Positions 25,617-34,431 of a DNA stretch of 64,000 nt are shown here, in pieces. This stretch comes from Bin87 sp965221295. Its GTDB lineage: Bacteria; Chloroflexota; Dehalococcoidia; Lucifugimonadales; UBA3495. The stretch is taken from assembly GCA_965221295.1 (NCBI GenBank), contig OZ244879.1, positions 1,116,001 to 1,180,000 of the forward strand, given 5' to 3'. Made by a program: the position numbers and the translations under genes. The number at the start of each line of letters is the position of its first letter. The stretch's first letter is position 1. The notes under the pieces are model-generated. The model saw only the letters and a list, made by a program, of their open reading frames with translations, made no database searches and was not told the origin of the DNA.

Positions 25617-27947
25617 CTAGCGCAATAGCTCGGCCAAATTGTCCGCATTCGCCCGCATCATCCCAATGTAGTCGGGTTGACCGGCGTCGGGCAATGAGCG
25701 AATCTCGCCGACCTGAATGTTGTTGTCCCGGGCGATCTGACTGACGACACCGGTGGCGAACTGCGGTTCGGCCATGACTGCGGGCAGGCCATTATCCTGC
25801 ACGAGGTCCAGTACTTGGACGATGTCGTCGGGCGAGGCCTCGCCGCCGTGCCCGCCGACGAAAGCCATGACCTCCATGTCGTACCGGGTTCCGAAGTAGC
25901 CGAAGGCGTCGTGGAAGGTAACGATCACTCGGTGGTCTGCGGGTATCGCGACCAGAGCGTCTTGGATGTAGGAGTCCAGGTCTTCGAGTTCGGCGATATA
26001 CGCCGCCGCGTTGTCCAGGTAGCGCTCGGCGTTGCCCGGATCGGCCGCGATGAGGCCGTTGGCGATTTGGTTCACGTAGTGAACGGCCATACGTGGGTTC
26101 ATCCAGAAGTGGGGGTCGCCTTCAGCATGACCATGGTCGTCATGGCCTTCCTCGGGATGGTCGTCAGCGTCGAGGATGCCTACGAAGGCGATCTTGGTGG
26201 GAGTTCCGGCTACTTCCCAGTGTCCCACCTCCTCCAGGTCGTGGGAGTCCAGGGCGATGACTTCACCCGCCTTTGAGTCGGTAACGAAGACATGGCCTGG
26301 CGCTGTGGCCACATGGGGCCGCGACCAGAAGCTGGGGTCAATGTCCTCGCTGAGGACATCGGCGGCAGATGCCAGCAGGTCCAGATCGTGGGCGTCATAC
26401 ATGCGGATTTCGCCGTCGCTCATGACGACCAAGAGCAGTTCGCCGTCGTAACTCAGCGCTACCTGCACGGGCCGCAGGTCTTCGGAGCTGGGAATGATCT
26501 GTTCCATGTCGCCGGCCTCCGGATCGACCAGATAGAGGCCTACGGCGGAGCCCAGGGCGAAGAAATGGTCGAGACCTTGGTAACCCCATACGGAGGTGAG
26601 GCGGAAATCGTCGGGCGACCCTGCCGGCGCAGGGACGAACATGTCATCATAGTCGCCGTCGTGGGCCTCCAGTACCAGCGCTCCGCCGGTGCAGCCAAAG
26701 ACCGCCATGTGTCCGTTGCCCGCGTCGCCGTGAAGGTTAGGGCAACCCGAGGCGCTGTGCAGCGTGTTGCCCTCAAGGTCCCAAATCTCTGCGCCCACCG
26801 GCAAGCGGTACTCGTCGGGGTCGTTGTCGTAGTCAGGATGCTGGGGAGTGATGGCGAAAAGGTCATCATCCATTGGAACGGCGGCGCCGTGATGAGGACC
26901 GGCATTGAGGACTACCGGGGTGTAGGAAGCCCCGGCCTCCTCCAGTTCGTGCTCGTTGATGAACGCCACGTCGCCCGAACCGTCATAGAACACGGTGGCC
27001 CATTCCCCCCCGACGTAGAGGTGAACTGGCCGGTCGCCCGACAGGTCGAGGTCGAGACGGCTCAAGTCGGTTTCGATGAGGTCATCGTGGTCGCCGTGTT
27101 CTTCCAGGTATATGCCGCCATCAAGGACGTGAACCGCGTTGGCGTCAGAGGACACCGCGATGGCGTACCGCCCGGACTTGGTGGCGTAAATCCGACCAGC
27201 CCTGGATCCCATGTCGATCTCATCCTGGTGAACCGCGCCGGACTCCAGGTCAATCACCGAGAGAGCGCCGGATTCACCGTCTCCGATCAGCAGCCGGCCG
27301 CGCAATTCGACAGACTCCTCTTCACCCTCGTGGTCGTCGTCATGGTCGCCTTCGGGGAAGGGGAGTTCCACCAGTTCCTGCGGGTCCAGGCCTTCCGATG
27401 CGACGACTTGCACGGCGTTGGAGGACGCCGCGTTCTCGATGAGCTCCTCAACCTGTACGGATAGACCAGCGCCGTTGCTGACGATGACCTGGGCCTCCGC
27501 GATGCGAACGCTGTCCTGCGGGGTACTGCTCCAGGTGTGGGCGTCGCCTCCAGCGGGCACGAGACTGTGCACGGTTACCAGGTCCCCCCCGACGTTGCTA
27601 GCCAGGTCCGCCAAAAGGACATTGCCGACCACCACAGAGACAGGGTCAGATGGCGGGGACGCCGCGGGCGCCTGCGTATTGGTGGTTTGGGCCGGCGCCG
27701 CGGCCGGGGCTGTAGTGGGCGACTGAGTTGATTGGACGGCGGCGTTGGTGTCCGGCGTGGCAGCAGCCGGAGCCGAACCTGCGGGGGCGGTCGAGTCAGC
27801 CGGAGGGAGCGCCGACTCGTCGCCACCGCAGGCGGACAAGAAAATGACGCTGGCCACGGTTGCGGCGACGAGAGTCCCCAACAACAGTCGGCGAGCCAGC
27901 GGCAGCGGATTGGCGAAGGCAGAAAGTGAAAGCGGCCAGGTTCTCAT
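25617..27947 (-). CDS. ZnuA/AztC-type zinc-binding lipoprotein with an inserted AztD-like beta-propeller
   Basis: A 776-residue extracytoplasmic protein. Residues 1-40 are a lipoprotein signal (LSAC, Cys40); 41-100 a Pro/Ala/Thr linker. Residues 102-195 are the N-lobe of a cluster A-I metal-binding protein, with His137 in DAHTW. Residues 196-212 are acidic and His-rich, and 214-590 form a propeller resembling the zinc chaperone AztD, with GPHHGAAVPM (350-359) and GCPNLHGDAG-to-FGC (401-419). A second His-rich stretch (596-609) leads back into the metal-binding fold: DPHFWMNP (His613), TFHDAFGYF (His679) and the Asp-containing LPDAG. Family members are normally about 300 residues and AztD a separate protein of about 400. 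The ATG at 27947 follows GGAG. It should bind zinc for the ZnuB permease. Confidence 0.85.
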   Translation of the reverse strand: MRTWPLSLSAFANPLPLARRLLLGTLVAATVASVIFLSACGGDESALPPADSTAPAGSAPAAATPDTNAAVQSTQSPTTAPAAAPAQTTNTQAPAASPPSDPVSVVVGNVLLADLASNVGGDLVTVHSLVPAGGDAHTWSSTPQDSVRIAEAQVIVSNGAGLSVQVEELIENAASSNAVQVVASEGLDPQELVELPFPEGDHDDDHEGEEESVELRGRLLIGDGESGALSVIDLESGAVHQDEIDMGSRAGRIYATKSGRYAIAVSSDANAVHVLDGGIYLEEHGDHDDLIETDLSRLDLDLSGDRPVHLYVGGEWATVFYDGSGDVAFINEHELEEAGASYTPVVLNAGPHHGAAVPMDDDLFAITPQHPDYDNDPDEYRLPVGAEIWDLEGNTLHSASGCPNLHGDAGNGHMAVFGCTGGALVLEAHDGDYDDMFVPAPAGSPDDFRLTSVWGYQGLDHFFALGSAVGLYLVDPEAGDMEQIIPSSEDLRPVQVALSYDGELLLVVMSDGEIRMYDAHDLDLLASAADVLSEDIDPSFWSRPHVATAPGHVFVTDSKAGEVIALDSHDLEEVGHWEVAGTPTKIAFVGILDADDHPEEGHDDHGHAEGDPHFWMNPRMAVHYVNQIANGLIAADPGNAERYLDNAAAYIAELEDLDSYIQDALVAIPADHRVIVTFHDAFGYFGTRYDMEVMAFVGGHGGEASPDDIVQVLDLVQDNGLPAVMAEPQFATGVVSQIARDNNIQVGEIRSLPDAGQPDYIGMMRANADNLAELLR

Positions 27948-27981
27948 GGAATTCGACTCCAGATTGGGACAGTGTTTGCGC

Positions 27982-28005
27982 TTGATATTCAAGACTTAGT
28001 ATCAA
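27982..28005. promoter_or_regulatory. Candidate Zur-type site, wide spacing
   Basis: TTGATAT (27982-27988) and GTATCAA (27999-28005) form 7-base arms with one mismatch and a 10-base spacer, in the 5' region of the zinc-binding protein gene. The half-site matches those in the two other candidate sites of this locus. Confidence 0.4.
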
Positions 28006-28020
28006 TAAAGGCATGTTATG

Positions 28021-28033
28021 GATATACTGTATC
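28021..28033. promoter_or_regulatory. Candidate Zur-type operator upstream of the zinc-binding protein gene
   Basis: GATAT-ACT-GTATC is a near-perfect inverted repeat with a 3-base spacer, 74 bases before the start of the zinc-binding protein gene. It has the same half-site and spacing as the perfect repeat in front of the Fur-family gene. Confidence 0.5.
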
Positions 28034-28072
28034 AATTATTGCGACGCTTGATCACGTGGGGGGCTGAGAAGG

Positions 28073-28537
28073 TCAGGTTTGGCAATCGGCGCAGCGGCCG
28101 TAAACCTCCAGCCAATGCCCGCTCATCTGGAAACCGGCCTTGTCGGCGGCGGCGCGGAGGATGTCGGCCACGTCGCAGTCCACCAGGTCGGCGGAGGCGC
28201 CGCACAAGGCGCAGAGCATATGGTGGTGGTGTTCCTGCCGGCTGAGTTGGTAGCGAAGTTCGCGGTCTTCCAGGAGGACCCGGCAGACTTGGTCGGTTTC
28301 CACCAAAAGGCGCAAGCCGCGGTAAACGGTGGCTCGACCAACGCAGGGCAGGACGGCGCACAGTTCTTCCGCGGTGAAGGGCCGTCCTTGGGCGGCGGCG
28401 GCGCTGATGACGAGGCGCCTGGGCTCCGTGTCGCGGTAGCCCTGCCGCGCCAGCTGGGTGACGATATCGTCCACCACGGCGGCGGGCCGGGGCGTGGGAT
28501 GGTCGTGTCCAGCGTGTTTGAGATTGGCGGCAACCAT
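28073..28537 (-). CDS. zur: Fur-family regulator, probably the zinc sensor Zur
   Basis: A 154-residue DNA-binding metal sensor. The winged-helix part contains EPRRLVISAAAAQGRPFTAEEL and the recognition helix VGRATVYRGLRLLVETDQV (about 66-84). The metal-binding dimerisation part has EHHHHMLCALC (structural CxxC) and the terminal CxDC (CADC), the second CxxC of the structural zinc site. The N-terminus is His-rich (KHAGHDH). Zur rather than Fur is inferred from its place between a zinc importer and a CDF exporter. A perfect inverted repeat next to its start codon suggests self-regulation. The stop is 80 bases from the first base of the zinc-binding protein upstream region. Confidence 0.88.
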   Translation of the reverse strand: MVAANLKHAGHDHPTPRPAAVVDDIVTQLARQGYRDTEPRRLVISAAAAQGRPFTAEELCAVLPCVGRATVYRGLRLLVETDQVCRVLLEDRELRYQLSRQEHHHHMLCALCGASADLVDCDVADILRAAADKAGFQMSGHWLEVYGRCADCQT

Positions 28538-28538
28538 A

Positions 28539-28553
28539 TGATACTCCGTATCA
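28539..28553. promoter_or_regulatory. Perfect palindrome at the start of the Fur/Zur gene
   Basis: TGATAC-TCC-GTATCA is a perfect 6-base inverted repeat with a 3-base spacer, immediately upstream of the ATG (28537). A regulator bound here would block initiation. The half-sites recur upstream of the zinc-binding protein gene. Confidence 0.6.
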
Positions 28554-28893
28554 CTACTGTACCCCGGCAGCGTCCCGCTGTCAACCGTTGGTTTCGGCTG
28601 GGGCGGCCCCGATTGGGTGGACCCGCTTGGGAGGCCCTGCTTGGGTGGACCCGATCAGTGATCAGACGCGCGCAGTTGCGAGTACGCGGCGCCGGAACAA
28701 TGCGATGGCTTCGCTGCCCGGTATTCAGACGCCTTGTCGCTTGATTGCGCAATCCTGCCCGCGGGTTCACGGGCGCGGCGCCGTGATGTGAAAGGTTACG
28801 ATTAGCGGCCATACGGGACGAGCCCAAACGGTCGCTTGCGCCGGGACGGGATTGGCGGGACGGTGGCGCTCCTAGCAATCAACGACAGCATGG
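28554..28893 (+). other. Non-coding stretch between Zur and CDF genes
   Basis: About 340 bases with no supported gene. It has a short imperfect tandem pattern (CGATTGGGTGGACCCG, CTTGGGTGGACCCGAT at about 28611-28655). I see no RNA gene. Confidence 0.4.
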
Positions 28894-28923
28894 GCCGTCG
28901 GGCTGCCACCGCAACCCGACGGC
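28894..28923 (-). terminator. Hairpin after the CDF exporter gene
   Basis: GCCGTCGGG (28894-28902) and CCCGACGGC (28915-28923) form a perfect 9-bp stem around a 12-base loop, 30 bases beyond the stop. There is no U-tract, so it may act as an mRNA end-protecting hairpin. Confidence 0.45.
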
Positions 28924-28953
28924 TCAAGTATCCACAAGCTAGCGTTGACCAGC

Positions 28954-30255
28954 CTAATCGTCGGCGGCTACGAAGAGGTGCTCAACATGGTGATTCTCTG
29001 CCTGGCAGTCGGACGCTGAGCCTTCCAATTGCAGGGTCAGGTGAGTCAAGCCGGAATCCTTGGCTATGTTTCGCAATTGGAGCAGCATTTGGCTCCGATC
29101 AGAAACCACACTGTCATCGATCAGAACGTGAGCGGTGAAGGCGTTGTACCCGGAAGTAATGGTCCAGGCATGGACATCGTGAACCAGGGTTACGCCCGGA
29201 ATCTCTTCCATCCTGTCGCACAACCGGATGATGTCCACGTGGTCCGGGGTGCCTTCCAAAAGTACCCGGAGCACGCCCATGAATAGGCTCCACGACACTT
29301 TCAGGATGAGCAGGGCGATGAGAATGCTCAGAATGGGGTCCACGATGGGCCAGTTGAAGCCAGGGACGAATCGGGGGCCCAACACAATGAGACCGCCGGA
29401 TAAGATCACGCCGACCGAACCAAACAGGTCGGCCATGACGTGCTGGAACGCGCCCTCCACGTTGAGACTCTCTTCCGCCGCCCGATGCAAGACCCATGCG
29501 GCGACTATGTTTACCAGCAACCCGACGATTCCGACACTGAAAAGTAGCGTGCCCTGAATTTCAGGCGGCTCGAAGAAACGGTTGTAGGCTTCATAGAAAA
29601 TCCAGCCGGCAATCAACCACAAGCTGAGGGTGTTGGCCAAGGCTGCCAGCACTTCGGTCCGGTGAAATCCGAAAGTGGTGTTTGCGGAAGCTGGACGACC
29701 GGACAGCCACATGGCAAAAAGCGCCAAGGCGATGGCGGCGGCGTCGGTCAGCATGTGCGCCGCGTCAGCGAGCAGGGCCAGACTGCCGGAGAGGATGCCG
29801 CCCACCACTTCGACGAACATGAAACTGCTGATGAGGGTAAGCGCGATTATCAGGCTGCGTTTGCTGGCGCTACGCAGGTCGTGCGCATGGCCGCTATGGT
29901 CGTGGCCGCCGTGTCCATGACCGTGGCCGTGAGCGTCGTGGCCGTGAGCGTCGTGGCCGTGAGAGTCGTGGCCGTGAGAGTCGTGGCCGTGGGCGTCGTG
30001 GCCGTGGGCGTCGTGGCCGTGAGAGTCGTGGCCGTGGGAGTCGTGGCCGTGGGAGTCGTGGCCGTGGGAGTCGTGGCCGTGGGAGTCGTGGCCGTGGGAG
30101 TCGTGGCCGTGAGAGTCGTGGCCGTGAGAGTCGTGGCCGTGAGAGTCGTGGCCGTGAGCGTCGTGGTCGTGGGCGTCGTGGCCGTGGTCGTGGGCGTCGT
30201 GGTCGTGGGCGTCGTGGTCATGGCGACCATGCGCATCATGATTTGGAGCCATCAA
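28954..30255 (-). CDS. Cation diffusion facilitator (zinc exporter) with a giant His/Asp repeat
   Basis: A 433-residue proton-driven metal exporter. The first 125 residues are His/Asp-rich and include fifteen copies of the pentapeptide HGHD[S/A] (residues 34-108). Six helices follow (about 132-320) with both halves of the transport site: HMLTD in helix II and HVMAD in helix V, the HD-HD pattern typical of zinc carriers. The cytoplasmic C-terminal ferredoxin-like domain has VHDVHAWTITSGYNAFTAHV. His loops are normal in CDF proteins but usually inside the chain and shorter. It probably exports excess zinc and buffers it on the repeat. Two consecutive ATGs mark the start. Confidence 0.93.
   Translation of the reverse strand: MMAPNHDAHGRHDHDAHDHDAHDHGHDAHDHDAHGHDSHGHDSHGHDSHGHDSHGHDSHGHDSHGHDSHGHDSHGHDSHGHDAHGHDAHGHDSHGHDSHGHDAHGHDAHGHGHGHGGHDHSGHAHDLRSASKRSLIIALTLISSFMFVEVVGGILSGSLALLADAAHMLTDAAAIALALFAMWLSGRPASANTTFGFHRTEVLAALANTLSLWLIAGWIFYEAYNRFFEPPEIQGTLLFSVGIVGLLVNIVAAWVLHRAAEESLNVEGAFQHVMADLFGSVGVILSGGLIVLGPRFVPGFNWPIVDPILSILIALLILKVSWSLFMGVLRVLLEGTPDHVDIIRLCDRMEEIPGVTLVHDVHAWTITSGYNAFTAHVLIDDSVVSDRSQMLLQLRNIAKDSGLTHLTLQLEGSASDCQAENHHVEHLFVAADD
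29932..30156 (-). repeat. Fifteen tandem 15-bp units coding HGHD[S/A]
   Basis: An uninterrupted array of 15-bp direct repeats inside the CDF gene, in the order nine Ser-, two Ala-, two Ser- and two Ala-type units. The near identity at DNA level suggests recent slippage or unequal exchange, so the copy number may vary between strains and be collapsed in short-read assemblies. Confidence 0.9.
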
Positions 30256-30502
30256 AGCCGTGTCTTCCTTTTCGAAGAGAGCGGCGCATTATGGGCAGCG
30301 AGAAGCCGACCCGATAGCAGTGGATTGCGCCGGGCAATTCGATGGGGCAATTGTCATGACGGGGGAACGAGACAAACGGGTACCGAACCACGGCGCCTTG
30401 GCGGGAGCGCCGTGTCGGGTCGGTCTCGTAGCCCCTCGAAACGACAATCGAGGGCGCGGGCAGGCGGTCAACCCCGCCCGCCCGGAAACTCACAACGGGC
30501 GT

Positions 30503-30742
30503 TCAGGCGGCGTGGGCGGCGTGATGCGGGTCGCCCGCGGTCGCGCAGTGCTCTCCACCGTGGACATGGCAGTGTTCGGTGCCATGTTCATCGAGGTCCT
30601 CGGCGCCGCCGATGGTCACGCAGGCCGCATCGCCGTGCACATGGCAATGACCGGCGCCGTGCTCGTGACAATGCTGACCGTTATGATCGTGGCAGTGTTC
30701 GCCAGTGTGTTGATGACAATGGTCGTCGTGATGAGTAGTCAT
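30503..30742 (-). CDS. His/Cys-rich octapeptide-repeat protein, putative metal-buffering peptide
   Basis: A 79-residue protein without a family I recognise. It holds 22 His and 7 Cys. The cysteines are at 9, 17, 25, 33, 41, 58 and 66, so the first five and the last two are spaced exactly eight apart. The unit is HCHxHxGx, four times at the N-terminus and again at 57-64, with an acidic linker at 46-55. GGAGGG precedes the ATG at 30742. There is no signal peptide, so it should be cytoplasmic, where it could bind several zinc or copper ions like a metallothionein. It lies next to the CDF exporter, same strand, about 250 bases upstream. Confidence 0.8.
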   Translation of the reverse strand: MTTHHDDHCHQHTGEHCHDHNGQHCHEHGAGHCHVHGDAACVTIGGAEDLDEHGTEHCHVHGGEHCATAGDPHHAAHAA

Positions 30743-31207
30743 AGTGTCCCTCCGGTTTTGGCGTCGGGTGGTCCCAACGCGCGACAATACAGTGATTGCC
30801 GTCGCCACGTGATTTGAAATCCCCAACCGTGCGGCGTCCGCCCCGCCAATGGGTTGCCGTAGAAGTTGGCGCGCAGCTACGTGGTCTTCAGAACAGCTCC
30901 GGTCAATCAACTTACGGTTGGGAATCTAACACAGTGGGAATCGGTTGACAAGCAACATGACGCGAGGCCATCAGGATTCGCAATGAGGCGAGCGGAGAAC
31001 CGTCGTTCCTAAATCGTCCCGCCCCTCCTGGCAGCGAGTTTCTGCCGATACCAGTGCAGTAGCGTTCAAATTCTGTCAATTGCGATTGGGAGAGGGTTCT
31101 CCGCCGTTTATGCTTCAGCGCAAAATGGAGGTAGCGACGGTGCAAGTCCGCGCCGGTTTGGATGGCCGTTGAAAGATCGGGGCGGCCAGCCGCTGATTAT
31201 GGTCGAC

Positions 31208-31235
31208 GGGATTGCCGCGCTTCGCTCGCAATGAC
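31208..31235. repeat. Half-copy of the palindromic element
   Basis: GGGATTGCCGCGCTTCGCTCGCAATGAC matches, in parts, the right half of the element at 31662-31794; only the GATTGCC and CTCGCAATGAC ends are kept. It is probably an eroded copy. Confidence 0.5.
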
Positions 31236-31316
31236 TGGAAAAGGGAAGCCAGCAATGGCAGCGGGAGTGGCCAAGGAGGGCCTACCCCGAACCGTCAACG
31301 CGAGGGGCCTCCCGTC

Positions 31317-31446
31317 TATTGTCGTTGTGAGGAGCGTTACCGACGCGTCAATCCCGCCGCCTGGGCGAACAGCCGTTGGGGACGGTTGCGAACGGCCGTT
31401 GGTTGCGGTCGTCGAGATTGCCACGGCCTTCGGCCTCGCAATGACA
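31317..31446. repeat. Palindromic interspersed element, copy 1 (left end diverged)
   Basis: Same organisation as copy 2. The right half (CGAGATTGCC then CCTCGCAATGACAG) is identical, while the left end has changed to TTGTCGTTGTGAGGAGCG. Like copy 2 it is followed by repeated CTCGCAATGACAGG units. Confidence 0.65.
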
Positions 31447-31595
31447 GGTGGGGGAGAGGGCTCGCAATGACAGGTGGGGGAAAGGGCTAGCAACAACAGG
31501 TGGGTGGCGGCTCGCAACAACAGGTGGGTGGCGGCTCACAACAACAGGTGGGTGGCGGCTCGCAACAACAGGTGGGTGGCGGCTCGCAATGACAG
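31436..31595. repeat. Tandem array of 26-bp then 24-bp units
   Basis: Two 26-bp units beginning CTCGCAATGACAGGTGGGGG are followed by four nearly perfect 24-bp units (31487-31510, 31511-31534, 31535-31558, 31559-31582) beginning CTCGCAACAACAGG and ending GTGGGTGGCGG. The unit starts with the terminal sequence of the palindromic element, so the array seems to have grown from its end. Confidence 0.75.
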
Positions 31596-31661
31596 CAACT
31601 GTCTTGAGAGTCGAGAGGAATTGCTGGCGCTTTGCGCAGTGGGGGCGCTCGCATCACCGAA

Positions 31662-31794
31662 CTGTCATTGCGAGGAGCGATAGCGACGCGGCAATCTCGA
31701 CGCTTGGGCGAACGGCCGCTGGGGCGGAGCGGGTGCGAACGGCCGTTGGTTGCGGTCAACGAGATTGCCACGGCCTTCGGCCTCGCAATGACAG
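31662..31794. repeat. Palindromic interspersed element, copy 2 (intact, MITE-like)
   Basis: A 133-bp element with perfect 14-bp terminal inverted repeats (CTGTCATTGCGAGG at 31662-31675 and its complement at 31781-31794) and a second, inner pair (GGCAATCTCG at 31690-31699 and CGAGATTGCC at 31760-31769). It codes for nothing and could fold into a long hairpin. Similar CATTGCGAGGAGCG repeats are known as intergenic elements in other bacteria. Confidence 0.75.
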
Positions 31795-31890
31795 GTGGGG
31801 GAGAGGGCTCGCAATGACAGGAGGAGGAAAGGGCTAGCAATGACAGGAGGAGGAAAGGGCTAGCAATGACAGGTGGGGGAGAGGGCTCGC
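31781..31890. repeat. Tandem array of four 26-bp units after copy 2
   Basis: Four units beginning CTCGCAATGACAGG or CTAGCAATGACAGG follow the right end of the intact element. They alternate between GTGGGGGAGAGGG and AGGAGGAAAGGG ends. The array mirrors the one after copy 1. Confidence 0.65.
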
Positions 31891-31996
31891 ATTGAGGTGA
31901 AAGGCCGTTGGCGGTTGCCGGGCTGGGCGCGATGTGGCACCATTGCCGTATCAATGCGGCGCCGCTGCTGCGCCTGCCATGACCAGGAGGGGATCG

Positions 31997-32791
31997 ATGA
32001 GCCTGGACATATTCGACGTTTCCGGCCAGAAAGTACTGTTGACCGGAGCTGGCCGGGGCATTGGCAAAGGCATTGCGCTGGCCTTCGCCCAGGCCGGCGC
32101 GGACGTGGCGGTAACCGGGCTGACCGCGACAGGCGTGAACAAGGTTGCGGAAGAGGTTAGATCCCTGGGCCGGCAGTGTCTTCCGCTGACCGGGGACGCG
32201 ACCACAGCTGCCGACACCGACGCCATCGTGGAGCGCGCCATCGCCGAGTTCGGGCACATCGACACGCTGGTCAACTGCGTCGGCGACGCCATACGCAAAC
32301 CGGTGGCGCAGCTGCCGGGAAGCGACATACCCGGCATGACCGAAACCGAATGGCACAGCATCGTTGACATCAACCTGACCGAAGCGTTCCAGGGTTGTCG
32401 CGCCGTGGGTCCGCATCTGCTGGAACGAGGACAGGGCAACGTCATCAACATCAGCGGTTGGGCGTCCTTTCGGGGCCGGCCGATGTCGGCGGCGTACGAC
32501 GCGGCGAAGGCAGGGTTGATGCGATTCACCGAAGTGGTGGCCCAGGAATGGGCGCCCTACGGCATTCGATGCAACGCCATCGCGCCGGGAAGTTTTCCCG
32601 ATCCCGAGCAAATGTCAGCGGAGGCCTTCGCCGCCCGGGACGTGGCGGCCGGGGATTCCGTCCCCCTGGGTCGCGTGGGACGGTTGATCGAGGTTGGATA
32701 CCTGGCCGTGTATCTGGCGTCGCCGGCGGCGGCTTACGTGACGGGTCAAACCTGGGCCATCGATGGCGGCGTCAGCATCAAGCATCCGTAA
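31997..32791 (+). CDS. Short-chain dehydrogenase/reductase
   Basis: A 264-residue classical SDR. Cofactor motif TGAGRGIG (about 15-22), NCVG in place of NNAG, catalytic Ser in INISGWASF, and Tyr/Lys in YDAAK (about 166-170); the C-terminus AYVTGQTWAIDGGVSIKHP is typical. CAGGAGGGG before the ATG at 31997 fixes the start. The acyl-CoA ligase gene begins 26 bases downstream, so the two probably form one operon and may act on the same acyl or hydroxyacyl intermediate; that link is inferred. Confidence 0.92.
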   Translation: MSLDIFDVSGQKVLLTGAGRGIGKGIALAFAQAGADVAVTGLTATGVNKVAEEVRSLGRQCLPLTGDATTAADTDAIVERAIAEFGHIDTLVNCVGDAIRKPVAQLPGSDIPGMTETEWHSIVDINLTEAFQGCRAVGPHLLERGQGNVINISGWASFRGRPMSAAYDAAKAGLMRFTEVVAQEWAPYGIRCNAIAPGSFPDPEQMSAEAFAARDVAAGDSVPLGRVGRLIEVGYLAVYLASPAAAYVTGQTWAIDGGVSIKHP

Positions 32792-32817
32792 GGGAGGTTC
32801 ATCAAGGGAGGATCATC

Positions 32818-34414
<1,597 letters not shown>

Positions 34415-34431
<17 letters not shown>

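Larger units (their letters stand above)
30743..31996 (+). other. 1.25-kb non-coding repeat region
   Basis: No real gene is seen. Bases 30743-31200 are featureless. From 31208 there are three relatives of a palindromic element and two arrays of its end sequence, listed separately. Open frames inside the arrays are low-complexity by-products of the repeats. Confidence 0.7.

Noticed and set aside
29662..30738. Long plus-strand open frame with Val-Val-Ala-Val repeats opposite the CDF gene
   Set aside because: It is the antisense of the HGHD repeat. The CDF protein has complete transport motifs, while this frame is low-complexity and matches nothing.
31110..31160. Cobalamin-riboswitch-like or group II intron-like GGTGCAAGTCCGCG
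   Set aside because: Only a short resemblance; the other conserved parts are missing and no B12 or intron gene follows. A similar string at about 129-140 is equally isolated.
31436..31595. Tandem 24/26-bp repeats as a CRISPR array
   Set aside because: The units are contiguous with no unique spacers, and there are no cas genes in the window.
31474..31683. Repeat-coded small open frame (NNRWVAAR units)
   Set aside because: The 24-bp DNA repeat is divisible by three and yields an artificial peptide repeat. No ribosome site and no homologue is expected.
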